From assembly GCA_001829675.1 (NCBI GenBank), contig MIBZ01000030.1, positions 1 to 44,938 of the forward strand: DNA of 44,938 nucleotides, written 5' to 3'. Position numbers and translations under genes: made by a program. The notes below the pieces were generated by a model. It did no database searches. It saw only the letters and a list, made by a program, of their open reading frames with translations, and was not told where the DNA came from. Source of the DNA: Sulfurimonas sp. RIFCSPLOWO2_12_36_12 (GTDB lineage Bacteria; Campylobacterota; Campylobacteria; Campylobacterales; Sulfurimonadaceae). Shown here piece after piece: positions 15,756 to 24,333 of the stretch; position 1 is the first letter of the stretch, and every line of letters starts with the position of its first letter.

Positions 15756-16025
15756 AACCAACCTTTTAATAAATATCTCACTATAGCGAGTTATTATATC
15801 AGCAGTTATCAAATTTATTTCTTAAAAAAAGTTCGGATTTTTTAATTTTTTATAATTAATTGTTATTATAAAAAAATAGACTATTATATAAAAAAATTAT
15901 ATTAAATATTAAAATTACCGTAAAAAAATCACAAAAAAATCACATTCAAACAAAAATAAAACTTTTGTTGAAAATTTAGTTTATATTAATCAAAAAAATT
16001 TAATAATGCGGATAAGGAAAGTAAA
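15756..16025. promoter_or_regulatory. AT-rich divergent promoter region between Sel1 unit and NapC/multiheme operon
   Basis: This is about 270 bp of very AT-rich DNA without a gene. On the - strand a TATAAT (plus-strand ATTATA at 15793-15798) lies 38 nt upstream of the Sel1 start. On the + strand a TATATT at 15982-15987 could be the -10 of the NapC operon, with ribosome site AAGGAAAG directly before ATG 16026. An 11-bp tandem repeat lies between the two (see 15922-15943). A near-palindrome CTCACTATAGCGAG spans 15778-15791. Confidence 0.5.
15922..15943. promoter_or_regulatory. Two perfect tandem 11-bp repeats (AAAAAAATCAC), possible operator
   Basis: AAAAAAATCAC occurs at 15922-15932 and again without a gap at 15933-15943, followed by ATTCAAACAAA, a looser third unit. 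The 11-bp period equals about one helical turn, the arrangement bound by OmpR/PhoB-type regulators. It lies about 80 bp before the NapC-type gene. Poly-A content makes chance recurrence more likely than for a mixed sequence. Confidence 0.4.
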
Positions 16026-16664
16026 ATGGAAGAAGAAAAAATGATAAATAAAGAGATAAAAAAGAAATATTCTTTTGGAATATGGGTTATTGTTGGGATG
16101 GTTGTTGTCGGTGTTGTTATTGGAATGGCAACTTCATTTTTTACGGTTATAGCGGTTAAGCATACATCTGATGTTAACTTTTGCGGTGCTTGTCACTCAA
16201 TGAAGCCGATGGCTGCGGCTTATAGAAATGATGTGCACGGCGGATACGGAGATAGCGGTGTTATGGCAACATGTGCCGATTGTCATCTTCCTCATGAATC
16301 AACTGCCGGATATTTGGTACAAAAAGTAAAAACAGGAATGTGGGATGTTTGGGTTGAAACTACGCATGACACTTCAAAGATTGATTGGCATGAGCGTCGT
16401 GAAGAGAGACGCCATTGGGTATATGACTCTGCTTGTTTGCACTGCCATGAAAATCTTCTGCTTGGAACAAAACCAAATAAAAAAGCCTTTACCGCTCATA
16501 AAGCATATTTTGCTAAAAAACTTGTAGTTAGCGGAGATGATGGTAAAAAAGAGAATGCTAAGTGCGTTGATTGTCATAAGCATGTCGGACACTATCAGTT
16601 AGAAAAGCATCTTCCTCCGGCTCCGGATGAAGAGACGCAAAGCAATGAAAATGAAGGGCATTAG
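16026..16664 (+). CDS. NapC/NirT/NrfH-family membrane-anchored tetraheme quinol oxidase
   Basis: This family takes electrons from membrane quinol and passes them to periplasmic cytochromes. The 212-residue protein has a cytoplasmic Lys-rich start, one TM helix at about 18-42 and four CXXCH motifs (CGACH at C53, CADCH at C83, CLHCH, CVDCH). The first motif is followed by Ser-Met (C53...H57-S-M59), as in NrfH, where that Met ligates heme 1. Start ATG 16026 is supported by AAGGAAAG upstream. It is first in a five-gene cytochrome operon and not next to nrfA, napA or torA, so its partner is probably one of the multiheme proteins downstream. The family call is firm; the direction of electron flow is inferred. 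Confidence 0.95.
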   Translation: MEEEKMINKEIKKKYSFGIWVIVGMVVVGVVIGMATSFFTVIAVKHTSDVNFCGACHSMKPMAAAYRNDVHGGYGDSGVMATCADCHLPHESTAGYLVQKVKTGMWDVWVETTHDTSKIDWHERREERRHWVYDSACLHCHENLLLGTKPNKKAFTAHKAYFAKKLVVSGDDGKKENAKCVDCHKHVGHYQLEKHLPPAPDEETQSNENEGH

Positions 16665-16670
16665 GGATAT

Positions 16671-17189
16671 ATGATGGAAAAAAAATATATTAAACTCATA
16701 ATTATCGCCGGTGTCGTTATCTCTATTGTTGTTTTGGCTGCAGTAACGGGTGTTGGAGAGAAGCTTGGTCGTCTTGGGGTGATATCGGTCAACATCGCAA
16801 AGAGTATGGCAAGTGCAACCCATGGAGATCCGCGTTCATCGCAGGAGATGAGTGTAGAGTTTATAGAAGCCAATACCGGCTGTACGGATGTGATAGATGA
16901 AAAGGAGCTGCCTAAAGCTCTAAAACCATTTAAAAAGTACGGACACCCGCCTTTTACCATGGGAGCTTGTTCTGTTTGTCACTCTCCAAAACGCTCAAAA
17001 CCTGCGGCGATTGTCACTCACACCGTAGCAGAGCTTTGCTATAAGTGTCATGAGCCGGAGTCAAAAATAGATGCAAAGCTAGAAGCGCTTGATTGTAATA
17101 AATGTCACAGTCCGCATCATGCCGATAGAAAAAAACTTCTTCGTGATACCGTTACCGAAGAGAGTTGTCCTGTTGGCAAATTTATTTAA
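16671..17189 (+). CDS. Membrane-anchored triheme cytochrome, apparently a shortened paralog of the next gene
   Basis: A TM anchor at about 7-28 is followed by GEKLGRLGVISVNIAKS, then a spacer and three heme motifs (CSVCH, CYKCH, CNKCH). The segment LPKALKPFKKYGHPPFTMGA matches LPEKFKPLKKYLHEPFRMGA of the next protein. The heme motifs also align, so this is a paralog of the first third of that protein. The chain ends at EESCPVGKFI, exactly where the paralog has its fourth heme motif (NNLCMSCH). The first Cys survives but the second Cys and the His are missing. It starts 6 nt after the NapC-type gene. It likely relays electrons between NapC and the larger cytochromes. The end may be a real truncation; the two other frames do not restore a CH. 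Confidence 0.88.
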   Translation: MMEKKYIKLIIIAGVVISIVVLAAVTGVGEKLGRLGVISVNIAKSMASATHGDPRSSQEMSVEFIEANTGCTDVIDEKELPKALKPFKKYGHPPFTMGACSVCHSPKRSKPAAIVTHTVAELCYKCHEPESKIDAKLEALDCNKCHSPHHADRKKLLRDTVTEESCPVGKFI

Positions 17190-17217
17190 ACATATATAAA
17201 GTAAATAAGGTAGTAAG

Positions 17218-18729
17218 TTGAAGAAAAATATCTCAAAGTTGTTGATTTTATTGCTAATCTTGGGCGGTGCAGTATATATGTTTCAAACATATAGCATTGG
17301 CGAAAAGCTTGGTCGTTTAGTTGTTATTATGGGCAACATTGCGCATAGTCTTCAAAATGCCAAACATGCTTATGAAGATGTAGACATTAGCATTAGTGAT
17401 GATGAACTTAGAGATATTAATATTTCAAAAATTTCAAGAGAGATGAAGAGTTCCCTTGATAAGAAAAGAGAGTTAATTGCTCCAAAAGCTCCAATCGGAA
17501 TCAAAGCAGATGAGGTAAGAGCTGAAGAGATGCCTCATCATAACAAGCTTGAAGCTAAAGAGGCAAAAATAGTTAAACTTGAAGATTTGCCGGAAAAATT
17601 TAAACCTCTAAAGAAATATCTGCATGAACCGTTTAGGATGGGTGCTTGTCAGATTTGTCATGATTCAAACAGTAAAAACCCCGGAGCGTTGATTCAAAAA
17701 GAGATTCAAGATATATGCTATGAGTGCCATAAAACACGCTATACAAAAGAGTTCGACCATGCTCCTGTCAAAGACGGAAAATGTACTGATTGTCATGACC
17801 CTCATCAGTCAAATGTAAAGATGCTTCTAAAGAGTGATTCTATAAATAATTTATGTATGAGTTGCCATGACCGCAAAAGTACCTCTGCTACAAAGGCAAA
17901 AAAACTTTTTGTAGATATGAGTTTAGAGACAAAACATAAGCCTATTGTAGAGAAAAGCTGTTTGGAGTGCCATGAAGCACACACTGCAAATCATAAATCA
18001 CTTCTTAAGCTTGATGCAAAAATGGATTTGTGTTTAAATTGTCATGATGATGAGAAGGAGAAGATAACGCACTCCAAGTTTAAGCACGGCGGTGTAAACA
18101 CAAGCCAAAAACGCTGCTTGGAGTGCCATGACCCGCATGCCACTAAGCATAAAAAACTGCTAAAAAAAGACCCTGTGGCTACATGTTTAAGCTGTCATGA
18201 CAAAGAAGTTAAGTCTGATGAAGACGGCGGAATGTTGATGAATATGAAAAAACATCTGGATGAGAATCCAAACTGGCACAAGCCAATCAAAGATGTTAAA
18301 AAAGAGGGTGGATGTTCGGCATGTCATGATCCGCACGGTTCGGACAACTTTAGTATCTTGAGAAAATCATTTACTAAAAACTTTTATGCCGAGTTGGAAA
18401 ATAAAGACTTTTTCTGTTTCAAGTGTCACACAGAGAAAAAAATAACCAAGCAGTTCATAACGCCGCAAGAGAATAATATTACCGCATTTAGAGATGGGAA
18501 TGTAAATCTGCACTATCTGCATGTAAATGATAGAAAAGGGCGTTCTTGCAGAGCTTGTCATGACGAACACGCTTCTAAATATAACCACCTAATCCGTGAT
18601 TATACCGATTTTAACGGTGTTAAATTTCCGCTTAGATTTATTGAAACAGCCGAAGGAGGCTCTTGTGCTCCGGCTTGTCATAAAAAATTTGAGTATGACC
18701 GCGTAAATCCAAAAGGGATTAGTAAGTGA
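17218..18729 (+). CDS. Membrane-anchored multiheme cytochrome, eleven CXXCH plus one CX3CH
   Basis: The start is TTG 17218, with AAGG 9-12 nt upstream. One N-terminal TM at about 7-24 is followed by GEKLGRLVVIMGNIAHS, a charged helical stalk to about 120, then a dense heme domain. Eleven canonical motifs occur in order: CQICH, CYECH, CTDCH, CMSCH, CLECH, CLNCH, CLECH, CLSCH, CSACH, CFKCH and CRACH. A final CAPACH (CX3CH) lies near the C-terminus, for up to 12 hemes in about 380 residues. The spacing and the CHDPH/CHEAH pairs are those of the doubled-CXXCH family, which forms bis-His heme wires. It lies between the triheme paralog and the heptaheme/octaheme pair, with GTGA overlap to the next gene. 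It is probably a periplasm-spanning electron relay. The substrate is unknown. Confidence 0.93.
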   Translation: MKKNISKLLILLLILGGAVYMFQTYSIGEKLGRLVVIMGNIAHSLQNAKHAYEDVDISISDDELRDINISKISREMKSSLDKKRELIAPKAPIGIKADEVRAEEMPHHNKLEAKEAKIVKLEDLPEKFKPLKKYLHEPFRMGACQICHDSNSKNPGALIQKEIQDICYECHKTRYTKEFDHAPVKDGKCTDCHDPHQSNVKMLLKSDSINNLCMSCHDRKSTSATKAKKLFVDMSLETKHKPIVEKSCLECHEAHTANHKSLLKLDAKMDLCLNCHDDEKEKITHSKFKHGGVNTSQKRCLECHDPHATKHKKLLKKDPVATCLSCHDKEVKSDEDGGMLMNMKKHLDENPNWHKPIKDVKKEGGCSACHDPHGSDNFSILRKSFTKNFYAELENKDFFCFKCHTEKKITKQFITPQENNITAFRDGNVNLHYLHVNDRKGRSCRACHDEHASKYNHLIRDYTDFNGVKFPLRFIETAEGGSCAPACHKKFEYDRVNPKGISK

Positions 18730-19655
18730 GACTCTCTCACTTATATTTGAGAGCTGTTATATTTTTATTTATTAGCTCTGCTAATTTAGTATCAGAAGAT
18801 AAGTTTATAGAAGTGCTCACTCCGCAAGAAAATAGATTACAGACCGAATTAACTCTAAATGTTGTTGTAAAAGCAGATAAAAAAAGTGTTGATGCTATAA
18901 AAATTGCTTCGCCTCTTGGAGTGATTGATATAAATTTGGATAATTCGAGAGAGATGCAGTGTAAAAATATCTCACTTAGACTTGGTGAAAACAGAGTTGT
19001 TATCCGTTCGTATAAAAATAAGATTTTGGTTGATGAAAAAACAAGAGATGTTTATGTAGCTTCACAGCTTTACCATCAGTTTAAATACCCGCCGCAAAAG
19101 TATAGCAAGAGTTATTTTCACAATGATACAAATGAAAAAAGTTGTGCTTCATGTCATAATATGAGTGTTAATGAGGTAAAGGGCGTTGCTTTTGTCGATG
19201 TTACAAAATCAAACTGTTACTCTTGTCATAAAAATATTACCAAAGAGAAGTATGCTCACGCTCCGGCAGCAAATTGGCTCTGCACAAGCTGTCATGACAA
19301 AAAAAATCAATCTAAATATCTCACGCAAGAGCCTGTAAACGGTTCATGCTTTGAGTGTCATGAAGAGAATCAAGAGTTGTGGAGCGCTGCAAAATATCAT
19401 CATGAACCGCTTGATTCCGGAGATTGCAGCAGATGTCATAATCCGCACGCAAGTCCGTACGCTATGTTTATTCGCAAAGAGGTTAACGAGATATGCCTTG
19501 GGTGTCACAAAGAGCAAAACAGCAGAGCAAGAGAAAAAGAGCGTTCGGGATGCATGGGAGTTGATGAGAGCCAAAAGTGTACAAGCTGTCACACTCCACA
19601 TGCTTCAAACCAGCCTTTTTTTCTTAAGAAAATGGTCAATAAGGTTATAAAATGA
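18726..19655 (+). CDS. Exported heptaheme cytochrome with N-terminal beta-sandwich-like domain
   Basis: The start is GTG 18726, overlapping the previous stop by 4 nt. A signal peptide covers about 1-23. Residues about 27-115 are all strand-like without heme motifs (VLTPQENRLQTELTLNVVVKAD, then LRLGENRVVIRSYKNKILV) and resemble an Ig/cohesin-type sandwich. Seven CXXCH motifs follow: CASCH, CYSCH, CTSCH, CFECH, CSRCH, CLGCH and CTSCH. It is a tandem duplicate of the next gene, with the same domain order and shared FKYPPQKY-S/N-K-x-YFHN and NWLCTSCH. It ends at PFFLKKMVNKVIK, where the paralog continues to an eighth heme. The family looks like a doubled-CXXCH carrier with an added binding domain. 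Substrate or partner unknown. Confidence 0.91.
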   Translation: MRLSHLYLRAVIFLFISSANLVSEDKFIEVLTPQENRLQTELTLNVVVKADKKSVDAIKIASPLGVIDINLDNSREMQCKNISLRLGENRVVIRSYKNKILVDEKTRDVYVASQLYHQFKYPPQKYSKSYFHNDTNEKSCASCHNMSVNEVKGVAFVDVTKSNCYSCHKNITKEKYAHAPAANWLCTSCHDKKNQSKYLTQEPVNGSCFECHEENQELWSAAKYHHEPLDSGDCSRCHNPHASPYAMFIRKEVNEICLGCHKEQNSRAREKERSGCMGVDESQKCTSCHTPHASNQPFFLKKMVNKVIK

Positions 19656-20662
19656 AAAGTTGCACATATAAAAAAATTATACTTTTTATAACACTCTTTT
19701 CACTCTCGCTTTTTGCAGGCCAAACGGCAGCGTTAAAAGTCGTAAATCCGTCTCAAGCAAGCATAAGTGAAGAGAACATAGTCTCGTTTGTTGTTGAGGC
19801 AGATAGTGCCTCCGTTGACTCTGTCGTAATAACAACAGATACAAATGAGGCATTCAATATTGAGATAAATCCAAAGCGCAGCCACTACTGTAAAAGTATA
19901 AATTTGCATTTTGGCCAAAACAGTATTAAGGTAGTCGGGTATAAAAAAAATGCAGTTGTAAAAGAGGAGAGCAGGGATGTTTTTTTAACATCTAAAGTTG
20001 ATAAAGAGTACAGATACCCTCCTCAAAAGTATAACAAAATATATTTTCACAATGAAGAAAATGAAAAAATTTGCGCATCATGCCACGATATGAAAGTGAA
20101 TGAAGTTCAAGGGATAGCATTTGAAGATATTACAAAATCAAACTGCTATGGATGTCATAAAAATGTCACCAAAGAGAAGCATGGACACGCTCCCGCCGTT
20201 AATTGGCTCTGTACCTCCTGCCACAACGGCAAAGTCGGCATCTATAATCAAACCGACAAAGACAAAACAAAATACAGTGTTCCAGACCCGATTGGAGAGA
20301 TTTGCTTCTCTTGCCATAAAAAGAATAAAGAGGAGTGGAGTAAAAAGCAATTTCATCATGAGCCGGCAGACTCCGGACGATGCAATAAGTGCCATAACTC
20401 GCACTCATCGCAAAGTGAATTTTATTTGAGAAAGAGCGCATGGGAGCTCTGTACCGGGTGCCATAAAGATAAAATCGAGGGAATGCATGTCGTTAAAACA
20501 TTCGGACAAAAACCGCATCCGACATATGGTGTAAAAGATCCCTCAAGAGCAGGTAAGGAACTTAGCTGTATAAGCTGCCACAATCCGCATGTCTCAAACG
20601 CCCCGTCTCTTTTACAAAGCAGTACTGTTTTTGGATTATGCAGCCGCTGTCATAAAAAGTAA
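19652..20662 (+). CDS. Exported octaheme cytochrome with N-terminal beta-sandwich-like domain
   Basis: ATG 19652 overlaps the previous stop (ATGA). The signal peptide (about 1-22) ends in LFAGQ. A strand-rich domain at about 28-118 begins with LKVVNPSQASISEENIVSF. It is followed by YRYPPQKYNKIYFHN and eight CXXCH motifs: CASCH, CYGCH, CTSCH, CFSCH, CNKCH, CTGCH, CISCH and a terminal CSRCHKK. It is the paralog of the heptaheme gene before it and keeps the last heme. It is the last gene of the operon; alaS follows after 74 nt with its own promoter. No active-site signature of nitrite, hydroxylamine or tetrathionate enzymes (CXXCK or the like) is visible, so a carrier role is more likely than catalysis. 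Confidence 0.92.
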   Translation: MKSCTYKKIILFITLFSLSLFAGQTAALKVVNPSQASISEENIVSFVVEADSASVDSVVITTDTNEAFNIEINPKRSHYCKSINLHFGQNSIKVVGYKKNAVVKEESRDVFLTSKVDKEYRYPPQKYNKIYFHNEENEKICASCHDMKVNEVQGIAFEDITKSNCYGCHKNVTKEKHGHAPAVNWLCTSCHNGKVGIYNQTDKDKTKYSVPDPIGEICFSCHKKNKEEWSKKQFHHEPADSGRCNKCHNSHSSQSEFYLRKSAWELCTGCHKDKIEGMHVVKTFGQKPHPTYGVKDPSRAGKELSCISCHNPHVSNAPSLLQSSTVFGLCSRCHKK

Positions 20663-20701
20663 AACCAGACTGCTTTAAATACATATATGGCTATTTTAAG
20701 G

Positions 20702-20707
20702 TATAAT
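20702..20707 (+). promoter_or_regulatory. -10 box of alaS
   Basis: TATAAT at 20702-20707 is preceded by an AT-rich stretch (GGCTATTTTAAGG) and lies 29 nt before the alaS ATG. This suits a short leader and separates alaS from the cytochrome operon. Confidence 0.6.
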
Positions 20708-20736
20708 CGCGCAATTTTATACTAAGAGAAATACCT

Positions 20737-23286
20737 ATGGATATTAGAGAAGAATTTTTAAGATTTTTTGAATCAAAGAAACATGATAGAGTTGCAAGTG
20801 CGCCGCTTGTTCCAGATGATGCCTCGCTGCTTTTTAACAATGCCGGAATGGTGCCTTTTAAATCTATCTTTACGGGTGAAGTACCGATTCCTCAAAATCC
20901 GCGTGCTACTTCGTGCCAGACATGTATTCGCGCCGGCGGAAAGCATAACGACTTGGAAAATGTCGGCTACACTGCAAGACACCACACCTTTTTTGAGATG
21001 CTTGGAAATTTCAGCTTCGGTAACTACTTCAAAGAAGATGCGATTGACTACGCTTGGGAGTTTATAACAGAGGTTTTAAAACTTCCAAAAGAGAAACTTT
21101 GGGTAACAGTTCATGAGAGCGACGACGAGGCAGAGAAGCTTTGGCAAAAACATATAAGCATCGATAGAATTATGCGTCTCGGCGATAAAGATAACTTCTG
21201 GCAGATGGGTGACACAGGACCATGCGGACCGTGCAGCGAAATCTTTTTTGACCAAGGTGCCGAGAATTTTAGCGGTCCTGAAGATTATATGGGCGGAGAC
21301 GGCGATAGATTTTTAGAGATTTGGAATTTAGTATTTATGCAATACGAGAGAAGTGCGGATGGCAAACTGACACCTCTTCCAAAACCGTCAATAGACACCG
21401 GTATGGGACTTGAGAGAGCTGTGGCAATCTGCGAAGGCGTTACAAGCAACTACTCCTCTTCTCTTTTTGTGCCGATTATCAAAAAAGTGGAAGCTCTTAT
21501 AGGCAAGGAGTATGTTTATGCGAGCGGCGCATCTTACCGCGTTATAGCCGACCACATAAGAACCGTACTTTTTCTGCTTGCTCAGGGTGTAAACTTCTCA
21601 AACGAAGGACGCGGTTATGTTCTTCGCCGTATTCTCCGCCGCGGGGTAAGACATGGCTATCTGCTTGGATTTAGCGGACCGTTTATGTATAAGCTTGTCG
21701 ATACCGTAGTGGCAATTATGGGCAAAGAGTATGACTATTTGGCTCTAAAATCAAATGCCGTAAAAGAGCAGATAGAGCTTGAAGAGGCTAGATTTTTCAA
21801 AACTATTGCTTCTGGAATTGAACTTTTTAATGAAGAGCTGAAAAATACAAAAGAGATTTTTAGCGGTACCGTTGCTTTTAAACTCTATGACACTTTTGGT
21901 TTCCCGCTTGATTTGACTGAAGATATGTTAAGAGAAAAAAATCTAAAACTTGACTCTGATAAATTTGAAGAGTTGATGCTGGAGCAACGCACTCGTGCAA
22001 AAGCTGCTTGGAAAGGCAGCGGAGATGATGCGGTTCATGGCGATTTCAAAGAGCTTTTAGAGAAGTTCGGCGAAAACAGTTTTGTCGGGTATGAGAGCAC
22101 AAAACACAAGAGCAAGGTTTTGGCACTCTTGGATGAAAATTACCATCATGCAGAGAAACTGTCATCCGGCGCAAACGGATGGGTATTTTTAGATGCTACT
22201 CCTTTTTATGCTCAAAGCGGCGGTCAGTGCGGAGATAGCGGAGAGCTTGCAGGTTTTGCAAAGGTAGAAGATACGAAGAAGTTTTTTGGACTAAATTTAT
22301 CACAAATCTCGGTTACTAAAGAGCTAAAAGTGGGTGCGGAAGTTGAAGCCGTTGTAGATATCTCAAGAAATGAGATAACCAAACACCACTCGGCGACTCA
22401 CCTTCTTCATGCGGTGCTATATGAAGTTTTGGGAGATCATATCTCTCAAGCAGGTTCGCTTGTTGAAGCGACAAGATTAAGATTTGACTTCTCTCACCCA
22501 AAAGCTCTTACTCATGCAGAGCTTGTTGAGATTGAAACAAAAGTGAATTATGAAATTATGCGTGGAACTAGCGCTAATACAGAGGTTATGAGTATAGAAG
22601 AGGCGAAAAAATCCGGTGCAAAAGCTCAGTTTGGCGAGAAGTACGGCGATGAGGTTCGCGTTGTCAGTTTTGGCGATGCAAGTATCGAGTTTTGCGGCGG
22701 TGTGCATGTCGACAATACGGCGGTTATCGGCTCGTTTATCATCACAAAAGAGAGCGGTGTAAGTGCAGGTGTAAGACGAATTGAGGCAGTTTGCGGACAT
22801 GCGGCGTATGAACATTTTACTCATCAGAGAGTGCTAATCAAAGAGATTGAGTCAGAGGTTAAAAACTTGGATGTAATGGCCGGTATTGCAAGACTTAAGT
22901 CAAACATTGCCGAGCTTAAAAAAGAGCTTCATGACGCTCAAAACAGCATAAAAGCAGATATAAAAGTCCAGCTGATAAACGGCGTTGGCGTTGTGGTGGA
23001 TGAGTTGGTAAACGGCGATATTAAAGAAAAAATTGATGAGCTTAAAAACCAAAATGAGAAACTTTGCGCAATACTTTTTCAAATAAAAGACGACAAAATC
23101 ATGATGGCGGCAGGCGTTAAAAACGCTGAAGCTAAAGCAGGGGAGTGGATTAAACATATTGCTCCAATCCTTGGCGGAGGCGGTGGCGGTCGACCTGATT
23201 TTGCTCAAGCCGGCGGAAAAGATATCACTAAACTAGAAGATGCAAAAGCCGAAGCGCTAAAATATATAACAGAGGTTCTCTCTTAA
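20737..23286 (+). CDS. alaS: Alanyl-tRNA synthetase
   Basis: This cytosolic class II synthetase charges tRNA-Ala. The 849-residue length is typical of bacterial AlaRS. The N-terminal aminoacylation core shows the motif 1/2 regions ([31 protein letters not shown]) and GPCGPCSEI. The editing domain carries [12 protein letters not shown], with the zinc and editing residues, and the later [16 protein letters not shown]. The C-terminal DHHA1 part ends with [15 protein letters not shown]. Its stop overlaps the next ATG by one base (TAATG). In Campylobacter jejuni I remember alaS being followed by maf and pbpA, which is also the order here apart from inserted genes. Confidence 0.99.
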   Translation: MDIREEFLRFFESKKHDRVASAPLVPDDASLLFNNAGMVPFKSIFTGEVPIPQNPRATSCQTCIRAGGKHNDLENVGYTARHHTFFEMLGNFSFGNYFKEDAIDYAWEFITEVLKLPKEKLWVTVHESDDEAEKLWQKHISIDRIMRLGDKDNFWQMGDTGPCGPCSEIFFDQGAENFSGPEDYMGGDGDRFLEIWNLVFMQYERSADGKLTPLPKPSIDTGMGLERAVAICEGVTSNYSSSLFVPIIKKVEALIGKEYVYASGASYRVIADHIRTVLFLLAQGVNFSNEGRGYVLRRILRRGVRHGYLLGFSGPFMYKLVDTVVAIMGKEYDYLALKSNAVKEQIELEEARFFKTIASGIELFNEELKNTKEIFSGTVAFKLYDTFGFPLDLTEDMLREKNLKLDSDKFEELMLEQRTRAKAAWKGSGDDAVHGDFKELLEKFGENSFVGYESTKHKSKVLALLDENYHHAEKLSSGANGWVFLDATPFYAQSGGQCGDSGELAGFAKVEDTKKFFGLNLSQISVTKELKVGAEVEAVVDISRNEITKHHSATHLLHAVLYEVLGDHISQAGSLVEATRLRFDFSHPKALTHAELVEIETKVNYEIMRGTSANTEVMSIEEAKKSGAKAQFGEKYGDEVRVVSFGDASIEFCGGVHVDNTAVIGSFIITKESGVSAGVRRIEAVCGHAAYEHFTHQRVLIKEIESEVKNLDVMAGIARLKSNIAELKKELHDAQNSIKADIKVQLINGVGVVVDELVNGDIKEKIDELKNQNEKLCAILFQIKDDKIMMAAGVKNAEAKAGEWIKHIAPILGGGGGGRPDFAQAGGKDITKLEDAKAEALKYITEVLS

Positions 23287-23768
23287 TGCAAGATATATTT
23301 TTAGAGTATAAAGTTTTCATAGTTTTTTTACATGTAATAAGTGCGGTTGTCTGGGTTGGCGGAATGATTGCCATGCGTTATGCCGCTCACAGCTCATTTT
23401 TAGAGATTGAATCTCCGCAAAAAAGATTAGAACGCATAGCTCATGCTCTTAAAAGATTGTTTGCAATCGTACTTCCGTTTGTAATTATTTTAATAGTTAC
23501 TGCAGTTTTTATGATAAAAGGGTACGGGTTAAGCCAGAGCGATTTTAGTCTGCTATCTCATGCCAAAGAGGGGATCTGGACGCTTATGTTTCTTAACTTA
23601 ACGGTTATGATTTTTAGAAGAAACAGAGGCGAGAGATTTTTAAATGAGGGCAATATGGTTGGGGCAAAAAACCAACTTGAACTTATCGGAAAAATTATGG
23701 TTCCTTTAAATATCGTACTTGGAATTGTGGCAATTTTTCTAGGAACTTATCTCTCAAGCACTCTTTAA
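23286..23768 (+). CDS. Small four-helix membrane protein (CopD-like)
   Basis: This is a 160-residue protein with about four TM helices: roughly 8-30 (VFIVFLHVISAVVWVGGMIA), 52-75, 92-110 and 130-155. The first helix carries H-x-x-x-A-V-V-W-V-G-G-M, typical of the CopD/YqhA-like group of small membrane proteins with a conserved His and WxGG. It is translationally coupled to alaS (TAATG) and abuts maf. The function is unknown. A heme- or copper-binding membrane role is possible from the His but not shown. Confidence 0.7.
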   Translation: MQDIFLEYKVFIVFLHVISAVVWVGGMIAMRYAAHSSFLEIESPQKRLERIAHALKRLFAIVLPFVIILIVTAVFMIKGYGLSQSDFSLLSHAKEGIWTLMFLNLTVMIFRRNRGERFLNEGNMVGAKNQLELIGKIMVPLNIVLGIVAIFLGTYLSSTL

Positions 23769-24332
23769 ATGATAAGACTTGCTTCATCTTCACCTACTCG
23801 CGCAGAGCTTCTGAAAAATGCAGGTATTGATTTTATTCAAGAGAGCGTTGATTTTGATGAAGAGAGCATAGTTGCTACATCTCCAAAAAACTTCGTCTAT
23901 CTTGCCACGCTTGGAAAGTTTGAAGCTAATTTAAGGGCTTTTGGATATGAAGAGTATCCGCTTTTAGTTGCAGACACCGTTGTCACCGCAGGCGGTAAAA
24001 TACTTAGAAAAGCAAAGAGTGTTGAAGAGGCAAGAGATATTTTGCTAACCCAAAGCGGAAGCGTTGCAACTATAATTACATGTATGATTTTTCAATCAAA
24101 AAGTATGAAGATTATCGACATCTCCAAAACCGACTACATCTTTAGAGAATTTGATTTGAATGAGATAGAAAATTATCTCAAAAGCGGTGATTGGCAGGGA
24201 AAAGCGGGAGCTTGTATGGTTGAGGGTTTTTGCAAAGCATATATAAAAAGCGTAAAAGGGTATGAGAGTACGGCTATGGGGCTTAATACGGAGCTGCTTA
24301 AAACATATCTCATAAACACACAAAAGGATTAA
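23769..24332 (+). CDS. maf: Maf-family nucleotide pyrophosphatase
   Basis: Maf proteins hydrolyse non-canonical or modified nucleoside triphosphates and have been linked to septation. The N-terminus IRLASSSPTRAELLKNAGI is the diagnostic S-x-S-(P)-x-R-x-x-L-L loop. LLVADTVVTAGGKILRKAKS carries the catalytic Asp (ADT). GDWQGKAGACMVEG corresponds to the usual Y-x-x-x-G-x-A-G-A-Y segment. At 187 residues it is the normal size. It begins immediately after the previous stop. Its position after alaS agrees with the order I recall in other Campylobacterota. Confidence 0.95.
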   Translation: MIRLASSSPTRAELLKNAGIDFIQESVDFDEESIVATSPKNFVYLATLGKFEANLRAFGYEEYPLLVADTVVTAGGKILRKAKSVEEARDILLTQSGSVATIITCMIFQSKSMKIIDISKTDYIFREFDLNEIENYLKSGDWQGKAGACMVEGFCKAYIKSVKGYESTAMGLNTELLKTYLINTQKD

Positions 24333-24333
24333 T

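Noticed and set aside
17589..20656. Regular recurrence of similar short DNA words as a CRISPR-like or tandem DNA repeat
   Set aside because: The recurrence comes from CXXCH codons in frame with variable spacing; there are no identical direct repeats with unique spacers.
4486..20662. An nrf-type ammonifying nitrite reductase locus, suggested by the NrfH-like, CcsBA and OB-fold lipoprotein genes
   Set aside because: No NrfA with its CXXCK motif is present among the cytochromes, and NrfH and NrfA normally sit together.
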